Assembly (NCBI GenBank): GCA_029907545.1
Contig: JARYLR010000002.1
Location: 1 to 64,000, forward strand
DNA length: 64,000 nucleotides
Origin: Candidatus Bathyarchaeota archaeon
GTDB taxonomy: Archaea > Thermoproteota > Bathyarchaeia > Bathyarchaeales > Bathycorpusculaceae
Reading direction: 5' to 3'
Shown piece after piece: positions 17,384-24,401 of this stretch (position 1 is its first letter; the number at the start of each line of letters is the position of its first letter). The notes below the pieces were generated by a model. It did not search any database, was not told the origin of the DNA, and saw only the letters and a program-made list of their open reading frames with translations. A program made the translations under genes and the position numbers.

Positions 17384-18139
17384 TCATTTCACCTCCAAAG
17401 CCTTGTAGAAGGGGGTTGTTCCATCCACGTGGTCGATGGCTATCATGTTTTTCCTGCGCAGGTTAACAATGTGGCTCAGCACTGCTGCTGGTTTCAATTC
17501 AATCTTTTCAGCTAAGGCTTTAACAGAAAGTGGCTTCACGCTTGTCAAGACATGGATCTTCTGCCGAATAAACTCTGTCTGAACAATCTCATCCAGCAGT
17601 TTATCAAAGTCCTCAAATGGAATTTTCTCACCGTAAACGTTAACGCTTTCAGTTAGCTCCTTCTCCCTGCCCAACAAAACTCTTAGTCTAAAATCGGCTG
17701 CCACTTTTTTGGCTGCTGAAATATTGACAAGGAAATCAGTGTCGGGGTTGATGTTTTTAAGCGATAAGGAAGCAAGTTTTCTCATCTTGTCAGAGAACTC
17801 TGTGAGATGGCGGCTGAAGCTTTTCTTTGCAGTAGGCGAATGCCAAAGCAGTTTTAGGCGTTCTGGTTCCACATTTACCAGCGACATGAGCGTCTTAAGT
17901 ATGCTAATTGTGATTTCTGCTTGGGCATTTCCGTCCACGTAGTGGCAGTCTGGTGGCTTGCAGCCAACTAGCATAACGGCTTCTGTTCCTTTCTCAAACA
18001 TTTCCAAGATCAGCACAGGATCTATTCTTCCGATACAGCTTACTCTTGCCACGTTTACGTTTCGTGGAACTTGAGCCTCTTTTTGGCAGAAGACAAAGTC
18101 ACACATCAAACACGCAATTCTCGGCTCGTTTTTCTCCAT
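17384..18139 (-). CDS. MvhD domain fused to a winged-helix domain
   Basis: A 251-residue protein. Residues 1-140 are an MvhD-like FeS domain (CLMCDFVFC, VSCIGRIDP, VGCKPPDCHY); residues 190-250 look like a winged helix (LSVKALAEKIELKPAAVLSHIVNLRRKNMI, then a beta wing). The extension may bind a partner protein rather than DNA; related fusions with HdrA loci occur in other anaerobes. It is encoded between the NAD(P)H-type oxidoreductase and HdrA with 1-base gaps, so it is likely the adaptor between those two subunits. Confidence 0.82.
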   Translation of the reverse strand: MEKNEPRIACLMCDFVFCQKEAQVPRNVNVARVSCIGRIDPVLILEMFEKGTEAVMLVGCKPPDCHYVDGNAQAEITISILKTLMSLVNVEPERLKLLWHSPTAKKSFSRHLTEFSDKMRKLASLSLKNINPDTDFLVNISAAKKVAADFRLRVLLGREKELTESVNVYGEKIPFEDFDKLLDEIVQTEFIRQKIHVLTSVKPLSVKALAEKIELKPAAVLSHIVNLRRKNMIAIDHVDGTTPFYKALEVK

Positions 18140-18140
18140 A

Positions 18141-19874
18141 TCATTCGCCTCCTACGGTTGCCAGCGCCAAGCTTACAATCTGCTTGTCAGTTAGCTTCTT
18201 CATCGTTATGGCTCGTTCTGGACATCTGGCAGCGCATATGCCGCATCCCTTGCAAAGCTCCTCATTCACCACGGCAACGCCGTTCTCGTTCTTCTTAACT
18301 GCCTCGAACGGGCAGACAACAGCACATACATTGCAGCCTATGCACCGCTTCTCTTCAACCACAGCTTTATCTCCAACACACAAATCCATGTTCGCAAGAC
18401 ATTCCGCACACGGTCCGCAGCTCATGCAGCGAAAAGCTTCAAACATAGCATTCCGCTTCATCTTCTCCAAGTACTTGGCAGTCTCTTCCAAACTTAGATG
18501 CGGCTTCTCCAGAGGAGGCTCATATCTACGCTCCTTTTTGCCTATAGATCCCCAGTTCTTAACCCATGTCGTCTCCTCAATATTCTCGTATCTCCCACTC
18601 TGCAAATCCTGCCCTGTAAGATAAAAATGAATAGACAATGCAGCCCGTTTGCCAGCACCCACAGCCTCAATTATGCTTGCCGGCCCAGTAACGACATCTC
18701 CGCCAGCGAAGACCCCTGGCACCTTGGTCTCCAAAGTTATTGGGTTAACTCTGATTGATGGTGCACGCGCATCCTTGTCGCAGAGCTCTTGCGGTATGCA
18801 CGTCATTTCCGCCGACTGCCCCAGAGCCGGGATAACCATGTCAACCTCATATTGATGTTCTGAAAAGCTTACGGGAACTGGGCGTCTTCTTCCGCTTTCA
18901 TCCGGTTCTCCAAGCCGCATGCGAAGGCATTCAATAGCCTTAACCTTTCCGTTTTCTCCAACGATCTGTTTAGGTGCGACAAGAAAGTGAAACACCACCC
19001 CATCTTTCTCAGCCAACTTCACCTCGTGGGGAAGCGCAGGCATCTCCTCACGGGAACGACGGTATAGAATCATGACTTCTCGTGCGCCAAGCTTTCGGGC
19101 AGTTCTAGCCGCGTCTATCGCGCTGTTCCCACCTCCAACAACTACCACTTTCTCACCAACTTTAACATGCTCTCCAAGAGCCACTGCCCTAAGAAAATCA
19201 ACGGCGTTAACAACGCCATCAAGGTCTTCGCCTGGAACGCTTAATTTCATGCCAAGCTGCGTTCCAATAGCCAAAAAAAACGCTTTGTAACCGTCTCTAC
19301 GCAGACTATCAAGGGTCACGTCCTTGCCAAATGTAACTCCGGTTCTAATCTCTACACCTAGATCAGCAATATAGGTAGCCTCATTGGCAACCACAAACTT
19401 CTCAAGGCGGAAGTCAGGTATGCAATAGCGCATCATGCCGCCAGGCTCGGACATCTGTTCAAAAACTGTCACTGGGTAACCGCGCTTTGCGAGTTCGTAT
19501 GCCGCTGTTAGGCCCGCGGGACCTGCGCCGATTATGGCAACTTTTTCACTACGTCTAATCGACATTAAATCCGGCTTAAGCTTAGGTCTAACACGCCCTT
19601 GCTCGCGTTCTATGTCGGCAACAAGTCTCTTCAGGGCGCGTATAGCAACCGCTTGATCCACGTTTGCCCTTGCACACGCGTCTTCGCATGGGCTAAAGCA
19701 GACTCTTCCGCATATTGCTGGGAAAGGCATGTCTTCTCTTATGACTTCTACGGCTTCTAGGAATTTGCCTTTTTGAATCAGAGCAACGTATGCTTGAACA
19801 TTTACTCCTGCTGGGCATGCGGAGCGGCAGGGCGGCAGTTTTCTCTTCACATTTGTTATGTTTTTGGTTGACAT
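18141..19874 (-). CDS. GltD/NfnB-like FAD/FeS oxidoreductase
   Basis: A 577-residue protein of the glutamate-synthase small-chain family. It has an N-terminal Cys-rich helical domain (CRSACPAGVNV, CGRVCFSPCEDAC), an FAD-binding GAGPAGLTAA loop, an NAD(P)-binding GGGNSAIDAA loop, a GGDVVTGPAS motif, and two C-terminal 4Fe-4S motifs (CIGCNVCAVVCP, CKGCGICAARCP). Such proteins exchange electrons between NAD(P)H and FeS partners. It is first in the operon with MvhD-HdrA-MvhAG, so it probably connects the hydrogenase-Hdr complex to the NAD(P) pool. The second cluster has no such gene. Confidence 0.88.
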   Translation of the reverse strand: MSTKNITNVKRKLPPCRSACPAGVNVQAYVALIQKGKFLEAVEVIREDMPFPAICGRVCFSPCEDACARANVDQAVAIRALKRLVADIEREQGRVRPKLKPDLMSIRRSEKVAIIGAGPAGLTAAYELAKRGYPVTVFEQMSEPGGMMRYCIPDFRLEKFVVANEATYIADLGVEIRTGVTFGKDVTLDSLRRDGYKAFFLAIGTQLGMKLSVPGEDLDGVVNAVDFLRAVALGEHVKVGEKVVVVGGGNSAIDAARTARKLGAREVMILYRRSREEMPALPHEVKLAEKDGVVFHFLVAPKQIVGENGKVKAIECLRMRLGEPDESGRRRPVPVSFSEHQYEVDMVIPALGQSAEMTCIPQELCDKDARAPSIRVNPITLETKVPGVFAGGDVVTGPASIIEAVGAGKRAALSIHFYLTGQDLQSGRYENIEETTWVKNWGSIGKKERRYEPPLEKPHLSLEETAKYLEKMKRNAMFEAFRCMSCGPCAECLANMDLCVGDKAVVEEKRCIGCNVCAVVCPFEAVKKNENGVAVVNEELCKGCGICAARCPERAITMKKLTDKQIVSLALATVGGE

Positions 19875-19909
19875 TGTTAAACCCGCTTATGTAGAATATT
19901 AGCCCGCTA

Positions 19910-19958
19910 CGGAATATATTAACGCATTCAAGCCACCTATAACGCAAAATTAACGCAT
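19910..19958 (-). promoter_or_regulatory. Phased TAACGCA repeats in the hdr/mvh operon promoter
   Basis: Three copies of TAACGCA on the plus strand at 19920-19926, 19940-19946 and 19951-19957, spaced 20 and 11 bases apart, so on about the same face of the helix. The first touches an AT-rich TATA-like stretch (19910-19920) about 40 bases upstream of the oxidoreductase start at 19874. Tandem short sites fit cooperative binding by a dimeric regulator, for example the ribbon-helix-helix protein encoded next door. That link is inference. Confidence 0.45.
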
Positions 19959-19997
19959 GAAAAAACACGTAGCTACGGAAAAAAGAGGAGATGCAGG

Positions 19998-20588
19998 CTA
20001 CTCTCTTAACCTTCCTTCAAGCCTGCTTACCCACTTGTTATATTCTCTCGCGCCAAGCAACCCTTTGAGTTCCTGTTCGAGCACAAGCGAATTCTTAGGC
20101 TTTATCTCAGCGATCCATCCTTCGCCATACGGGTCCTCGTTGATCAAGTGCGGTTCATTTTTCAGCTTGTCATTGGTCTTGGCTATTTTGCCGCTGACTG
20201 GGGCATAGAGGTCAAACATGAACATCCATGTTTCCGCGACGCCAAGGGGCTCCATCTTGCTGATTTCCTTGCCAGGTGCTTCAGTCATAACGTTGGCTAT
20301 GCCTTTCAGATGTCTTTGGGCGTAGTCAGATACGCCGACGCGGATGTTGCCTTCTGGTGTTATCTGTGCCCATGTGTGTTTAGGCGTGTACAGTAGGAGT
20401 TCTGGTGTTTTTAGTAGTTCTTTGCGTTTTTCTGCTGAGATTCCTTCAGCTCGCATAAGGTCTTCTAGGCGCAGTCGGATGGCTTCTGAGACGAATTCTG
20501 AGATGCTTCGGTATCTTCCTGTTTTGATTGCTTCTTCGATTTCTTTTATTAGTTCTTGTCTCAAACTTACGGTTTTCCATTCGGACAT
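19998..20588 (-). CDS. Ribbon-helix-helix domain fused to a lysine-less GcvH-like domain
   Basis: A 196-residue fusion. Residues 1-45 are a ribbon-helix-helix DNA-binding domain (VSLRQELIKEIEEAI, then SISEFVSEAIRLRL). Residues 67-196 follow glycine cleavage H protein closely: YTPKHTWAQI, VGVSDYAQRHL, DLYAPVSGKI, YGEGWIAEIKP. At the lipoyl-lysine position the sequence reads ETWMF (Met122) instead of ES-x-K, so it cannot be lipoylated there. It is better seen as a regulator using the H-protein fold as a sensor or docking part than as a glycine-cleavage carrier. It lies 123 bases upstream of the hdr/mvh operon on the same strand. A strong GGAGG precedes the ATG. Confidence 0.88.
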   Translation of the reverse strand: MSEWKTVSLRQELIKEIEEAIKTGRYRSISEFVSEAIRLRLEDLMRAEGISAEKRKELLKTPELLLYTPKHTWAQITPEGNIRVGVSDYAQRHLKGIANVMTEAPGKEISKMEPLGVAETWMFMFDLYAPVSGKIAKTNDKLKNEPHLINEDPYGEGWIAEIKPKNSLVLEQELKGLLGAREYNKWVSRLEGRLRE

Positions 20589-20638
20589 TTTTTATCAGCC
20601 TCCTTTACATCTGATTGATATATAGCGTAAAAGAAGAA

Positions 20639-20680
20639 TATATACTTAGTGTATATAAAGAAAGAAGTAGTAAATACCAT
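20639..20680 (-). promoter_or_regulatory. Promoter and inverted repeat upstream of the RHH-GcvH gene
   Basis: The inverted repeat TATATAC-5-GTATATA (20639-20657) overlaps a minus-strand TATA-like box (CTTTATATAC, 20651-20660), about 50-70 bases upstream of the start at 20588. Next to it, AGTAGTAAATACCAT (20666-20680) matches 13 of 15 bases of a site in the PhoU-gene promoter (21016-21030). A symmetric site over the TATA box suggests repression, perhaps by the RHH protein itself. Confidence 0.45.
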
Positions 20681-20701
20681 GATACGCTAGCCAGCTTCGC
20701 T

Positions 20702-20908
20702 TCACTTTTTCCTTCTGCCAAAATCCAGAAAATTCCAAACCCGCTCATGCAAATAATAAATGACAATCTTCAACACGAACTCCCAGAATCCAACACCAAG
20801 GCTAATTGTCAGATTCCCAGTAGCCACAAAAACCAACAGGGTAGTCGTTAATGTGGCAACTATCCTCCAAGAAATCGCCTTCGCCAAACTTCTAATATGT
20901 TTCTCCAA
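20702..20908 (-). CDS. DUF2061 membrane protein
   Basis: A 68-residue protein matching the DUF2061 pattern: SLAKAISWRIVATLTTTLLV, a second hydrophobic part (ISLGVGFWEFVLKIVIYYLHERVWN) and a basic end (FGRRKK). Two membrane spans are likely. The family is small, widespread and of unknown function. It is on the same strand as, and upstream of, the RHH-GcvH gene, but a separate promoter seems to serve that gene. Confidence 0.8.
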   Translation of the reverse strand: MEKHIRSLAKAISWRIVATLTTTLLVFVATGNLTISLGVGFWEFVLKIVIYYLHERVWNFLDFGRRKK

Positions 20909-21001
20909 AAACGTGGCACCTTACCTTGCTATGCTAAAATACGGCAATTACTATAAATAATCTTCCAAAACCTCGCGGCAGCTATAAACCATAGAGTAAG
21001 A

Positions 21002-21042
21002 GATATAAAATAAGGAATAGTAAATACTATCCCAAGCGGTGA
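21002..21042 (+). promoter_or_regulatory. Promoter, operator-like element and Shine-Dalgarno of the PhoU-like gene
   Basis: A TATA-like GATATAAAAT (21002-21011) is followed by AATAGTAAATACTAT (21016-21030), which includes the inverted repeat ATAGT-4-ACTAT and is shared with the region upstream of the RHH-GcvH gene. A GGTGA (21039-21043) about 7 bases before TTG at 21050 decides that start. Position downstream of the TATA box suggests an operator. Confidence 0.4.
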
Positions 21043-21049
21043 CATATTT

Positions 21050-22123
21050 TTGGAAAGCAGAAAACTGCAAAAAGTAGGCTACTCAACAATAACCGTTTCT
21101 CTTCCAAGCGAATGGGTGAAACAGAACAAGATAAGTCCAGGCGACCTAGTTTTCCTATCTTCAGAAAGAGACGGCACTTTACGAATTATGCCAAGTCAGA
21201 TTGCCCAGCGAGAGGAAGCAGAAGAGTTCATAGTGAATGCTGATGCAGTAGATAGCAATGGACTACTTGAGAGAATTGTTGTTGGATGCTACATACTTGG
21301 ACACGATGTGATAAGGATAACCTCTGCCACCCGCATAGAGAAGGAGCAAATAGATGAAGTTCGAAGAGTAGTTCGCAAGCTAATAGGGCTGGGCATCATA
21401 GAAGAAACCCCCAGAAGCATTTTGCTTCAGTGTTCGGTTGATCCGGCAAAGTTCAAACTCGACATGTTAACTCGACGGCTGTCTCTAATAGCGTCAACAA
21501 TTCTTCTCGAAGCAATCCAAGCGTTTGTTGACGGCAACGAGTCCTTAGCACAAGAAGCCATAAGCCGAGAAGACGAGGCAGACACAATTTACTATTTGGC
21601 TGTGCGTCTCCTTCTTTCTGCTCAGGTTAAACCAGACATCGCGGAACAGATAGGAGCCATAGACATTCTCTTTATTCCGGCCACACGTTTGATACTGCAG
21701 TATCTAGAGCTCATTGCCGATTACGCGGAAGACATAGCCAAAAGAATTGTCGAGCTAAAGATCTACAGAAAAAAATTGCCACCCGAGATCATTGAGCGAA
21801 TCCAAAACCTAAGCGAATCAACACAAACTGTCTTTCAAAAGGCGCTAGATTGCATTTTCACAGGAGACTTGAAAGTTGCAAATGAAGTTCTGGAAATGAA
21901 AAAGGTAATCGAGTTAGAGTCTAATAGATTCATGCGGGAAGCTCCCGAGATAATATACATTAGGTCAGTTGTAACATGTTTGAATAAGGTTGCCGATATT
22001 GGCGCTACAATCGCAAATATAGCGATAAATAAGGCGTTGGAGCAGCCTAACAAGTATGTGGAAGACATCATACGGACAGTGAAACACACTCGAACTGTGC
22101 CGATTTCGTCGAAAAGAAACTAA
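21050..22123 (+). CDS. AbrB-PhoU family phosphate regulator
   Basis: A 357-residue archaeal PhoU-type protein. Residues 1-50 form a SpoVT/AbrB-like swapped-hairpin domain (GYSTITVSLPSEWVKQNKISPGD), and residues 120-350 are two PhoU three-helix bundles with acidic metal-site patterns (EDEADTIYY and ADYAEDIAKR). PhoU proteins report phosphate-transport state to transcription or to the Pst transporter; no pst gene is in the window. The TTG start is chosen because GGTGA is well placed upstream. It separates the two Mvh/Hdr clusters together with the next gene. Confidence 0.85.
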   Translation: MESRKLQKVGYSTITVSLPSEWVKQNKISPGDLVFLSSERDGTLRIMPSQIAQREEAEEFIVNADAVDSNGLLERIVVGCYILGHDVIRITSATRIEKEQIDEVRRVVRKLIGLGIIEETPRSILLQCSVDPAKFKLDMLTRRLSLIASTILLEAIQAFVDGNESLAQEAISREDEADTIYYLAVRLLLSAQVKPDIAEQIGAIDILFIPATRLILQYLELIADYAEDIAKRIVELKIYRKKLPPEIIERIQNLSESTQTVFQKALDCIFTGDLKVANEVLEMKKVIELESNRFMREAPEIIYIRSVVTCLNKVADIGATIANIAINKALEQPNKYVEDIIRTVKHTRTVPISSKRN

Positions 22124-22212
22124 TTCGCGCTTAGTTGAGTTTGCGCTAAACTTAACATGACAACCCTTAAAAACTTGGAAGTAAATATTATAAATACCGA
22201 GGGGCGCCTTCA

Positions 22213-22686
22213 ATGGGCAGTTTTGAAGAAGCATTAAAGAATATCGACGTTTTCTGCAAAGCTTTGGCAAAGAAAATAACTGAAAATGACAAAGGAATAG
22301 AGAGTGATCTTCCTATTGAGCCTGTTGAAAAGCTTTTGCGGCAAAGATACGTGGCTGAGATAAAGGAAGAACTATCTCCGCCTAAACCACCGCTGATACC
22401 GCTTCCTCAGCTCGAACAGCCCTTAATTGATGTCTTCGAGGATGAGTACTCATACAAGGTTCTTTTGCAATGCCGATGTCGCGATGAGAAAGTCATGATC
22501 CACACAGATGTTGATAGCGTGGAAATCTGCAAAAGAGAATGCTTCATTGATTCCCAAGGCGTTGAAGTATGTGCGGATAACTGTCAGAGACTTGACTTGC
22601 CTCCGAACCGCCTACAGATAGAGAAAATGATCACTAAATGCAATAACAACGAAGTCTTTGAGATAGAGATCCCGAAGAAAAACTGA
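22213..22686 (+). CDS. Hsp20-like (CS-domain) protein, Cys-rich
   Basis: A 157-residue protein. Residues 1-75 are helical with a Pro-rich linker (PPKPPLIPLP). Residues 77-157 have the spacing of an alpha-crystallin domain: LIDVFEDEYSYKVLLQ at the start and LDLPPNRLQIEKM with a closing FEIEIPKK strand. Seven or more cysteines in the domain (LQCRCRD, CKREC, CADNC) are unlike ordinary Hsp20 and suggest metal binding or disulfides. It is 89 bases after the PhoU gene. A chaperone role is inferred. Confidence 0.6.
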   Translation: MGSFEEALKNIDVFCKALAKKITENDKGIESDLPIEPVEKLLRQRYVAEIKEELSPPKPPLIPLPQLEQPLIDVFEDEYSYKVLLQCRCRDEKVMIHTDVDSVEICKRECFIDSQGVEVCADNCQRLDLPPNRLQIEKMITKCNNNEVFEIEIPKKN

Positions 22687-22694
22687 TACTGCTG

Positions 22695-22943
22695 TTAGGA
22701 AGTTTTTCTTTTTCCAATTTTCGTTTTGCACGTTTCTTCGTTTATACATTTAGAACACGTGTAAATCACGTCATATTCTCTGTTCTTCGGCTCTGAGGAA
22801 TACACGAACAGGGCAAAGCATTCTTCGCCCTTCTTTATTGTTCCGCCGCAGCAGTAACACTCGTGTTCACGTAGCGCCACAACTTTCATTGACAAGCAAC
22901 CATAGTTTCTATGCGCAAATCTTTCTATTAATGATTTCCTCAC
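22695..22943 (-). CDS. Small zinc-binding protein
   Basis: An 82-residue protein (64 if it starts at the ATG at 22889). It has two Cys pairs typical of a zinc finger, ECYCCGGTIKKGEEC and YTCSKCINEETC, which resemble PARP-type or HNH-like treble-clef fingers. The longer form begins at GTG and carries a basic lead. It converges on the Hsp20-like gene with an 8-base gap. Nucleic-acid binding is possible but unproved. Confidence 0.6.
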   Translation of the reverse strand: MRKSLIERFAHRNYGCLSMKVVALREHECYCCGGTIKKGEECFALFVYSSEPKNREYDVIYTCSKCINEETCKTKIGKRKTS

Positions 22944-22999
22944 AAAAAGAATAGATTGATGGAAACATCTGAAAGCATTCTGGAACGTGGAAACACTTT

Positions 23000-23875
23000 C
23001 TAGCTGATTTTGCTCAGCACCTTGTCTACTCGGATTTTGTGGAAGTCTAACGCAAGCTCTTTGGGATCGATTCCGAGACTTAAACTAAGAAGCTCAGTAT
23101 AGTGAAGTATAGGCAGATTGTACTCTTCATGGTACGTGCTTTTCATAAGAAACTGCCCTAGATCAAGAGTGAGGAAGCAAAAAGGGCAGAGTGTTGATAG
23201 ACAGTCGGCTCCAGCCTTGGTAGCCATCGCAATCTTATCTCGAGCGATCGCTAATGCGATGTCATCAGCATACCCTCTCAGCAGCCCGCCGCAGCATTTC
23301 AGCTTGTTCCTGTACCATATGCTTTTGGCGCCCAGAGCTTCCACAAGATTGTCAAAAAGTTTCGGTCGTTCCGGATCGTCAAACTTGAGAAGCGCGCTAG
23401 GTCTGAGAGAGTGGCATCCATAGAACGTAGCTACTTTTAGGTTGCCAAGTTTTCTTGTGACGTTTTTCTTCAAATGGTCTATGCCAACGTCTTTCATAAG
23501 CACTTGCAGGTAATGTCTTACTTCCTTGTTTCCTCGAAACTCTTTTCCTGCGTTAGATAGAATCTTGTTGACTCTTTCCTTGAGCTTGGCATTTTCCCTG
23601 AGCAGGTTGTTTGCGATTGCTAGAGACTCGAAGCAGCCTGTGCACAGCGTGACTATGTCGAGGTCGGCTTCTTCAGCTAGGCTGATGTTGTACGCTGCCA
23701 TTGAAAGACTGGTTTCTAAGTCTATGGACTGCAGAGGCGGAGGTGCACAGCACGTCATGCCTTCCAGATCTACGAGATCTATTCCGAGTTTGGCAAGGGA
23801 TTTACGCGCTGAAACCTCGTAGTGTGGTTGTCTGGCAGGTATCGTGCAGCCTAAGAACAACGCGTAACGTGTCAT
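23000..23875 (-). CDS. hdrB: Heterodisulfide reductase subunit B (HdrB-like), copy 2
   Basis: A 291-residue two-CCG-domain protein like copy 1: MTCCAPPP in the first domain (here Cys-Cys-Ala rather than CCG), CTGC, GCHSLRP, KCCGGLL and CPFCF in the second. It would hold the disulfide-reducing FeS centre. The altered first CCG motif marks a difference from copy 1, where it is FNCCGLP. It is the last gene of the second operon and overlaps HdrC by 4 bases. Confidence 0.9.
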   Translation of the reverse strand: MTRYALFLGCTIPARQPHYEVSARKSLAKLGIDLVDLEGMTCCAPPPLQSIDLETSLSMAAYNISLAEEADLDIVTLCTGCFESLAIANNLLRENAKLKERVNKILSNAGKEFRGNKEVRHYLQVLMKDVGIDHLKKNVTRKLGNLKVATFYGCHSLRPSALLKFDDPERPKLFDNLVEALGAKSIWYRNKLKCCGGLLRGYADDIALAIARDKIAMATKAGADCLSTLCPFCFLTLDLGQFLMKSTYHEEYNLPILHYTELLSLSLGIDPKELALDFHKIRVDKVLSKIS

Positions 23876-24387
23876 TGTGGTTCTTCCTTCTTTTTCAGCT
23901 TATCAAAACCTGTTGCCGAAAGGATTTTTCTCAAGGTATCCATGTTCGCTGGCTTAAGAGGAGGCAGACCGTAGTCGGCTCTTTTTTTCTCCAAAAACTT
24001 GGACATTGGGACTATTTTGCCTTCACTCATCAACCCCGCTGAGAACTCGGAATAAATATTAGGCATTTTTCCTTCTCTTATAGCCAAGTTCCGCAACGCA
24101 TAGAACACGTCAGCAATTTCCACTTTCTGCGGGCATCGTTCCTGGCAGTTATAGCATGAGCAGCAAAGCCACAAGGCATCTCCGAACAAGATTTCTTCTT
24201 TTTCTCCTAGAAGTGACTGGCGGATCACTTCTCTGGGATTGAATCGTTCGCTCACTCTCGCCACCGGACAGCTGCTGGCACAGGTTCCGCACTGGTAGCA
24301 TGAGGCTAAGGTTTCGCCGCCAAGCATGTGCCTTACTTCCTCGAGAAAAGTCTTACCGGAGCTTTTCGCTGTCTTGCCATGCGCCAT
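23872..24387 (-). CDS. hdrC: Heterodisulfide reductase subunit C (HdrC-like), copy 2
   Basis: A 171-residue protein with the two 4Fe-4S motifs CYQCGTCASSCP and CCSCYNCQERCP. It relays electrons from HdrA to HdrB. The size and tail (GLPPLKP) match copy 1. It is encoded 14 bases after the HdrA-MvhD fusion. Confidence 0.9.
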   Translation of the reverse strand: MAHGKTAKSSGKTFLEEVRHMLGGETLASCYQCGTCASSCPVARVSERFNPREVIRQSLLGEKEEILFGDALWLCCSCYNCQERCPQKVEIADVFYALRNLAIREGKMPNIYSEFSAGLMSEGKIVPMSKFLEKKRADYGLPPLKPANMDTLRKILSATGFDKLKKKEEPQ

Positions 24388-24401
24388 AGTGTCTATCTCC
24401 T

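Noticed and set aside
19998-20588. Naming this gene simply gcvH (glycine cleavage H protein)
   Set aside because: The lipoyl lysine is replaced by Met122, an RHH domain is fused in front, and no glycine-cleavage genes are near.
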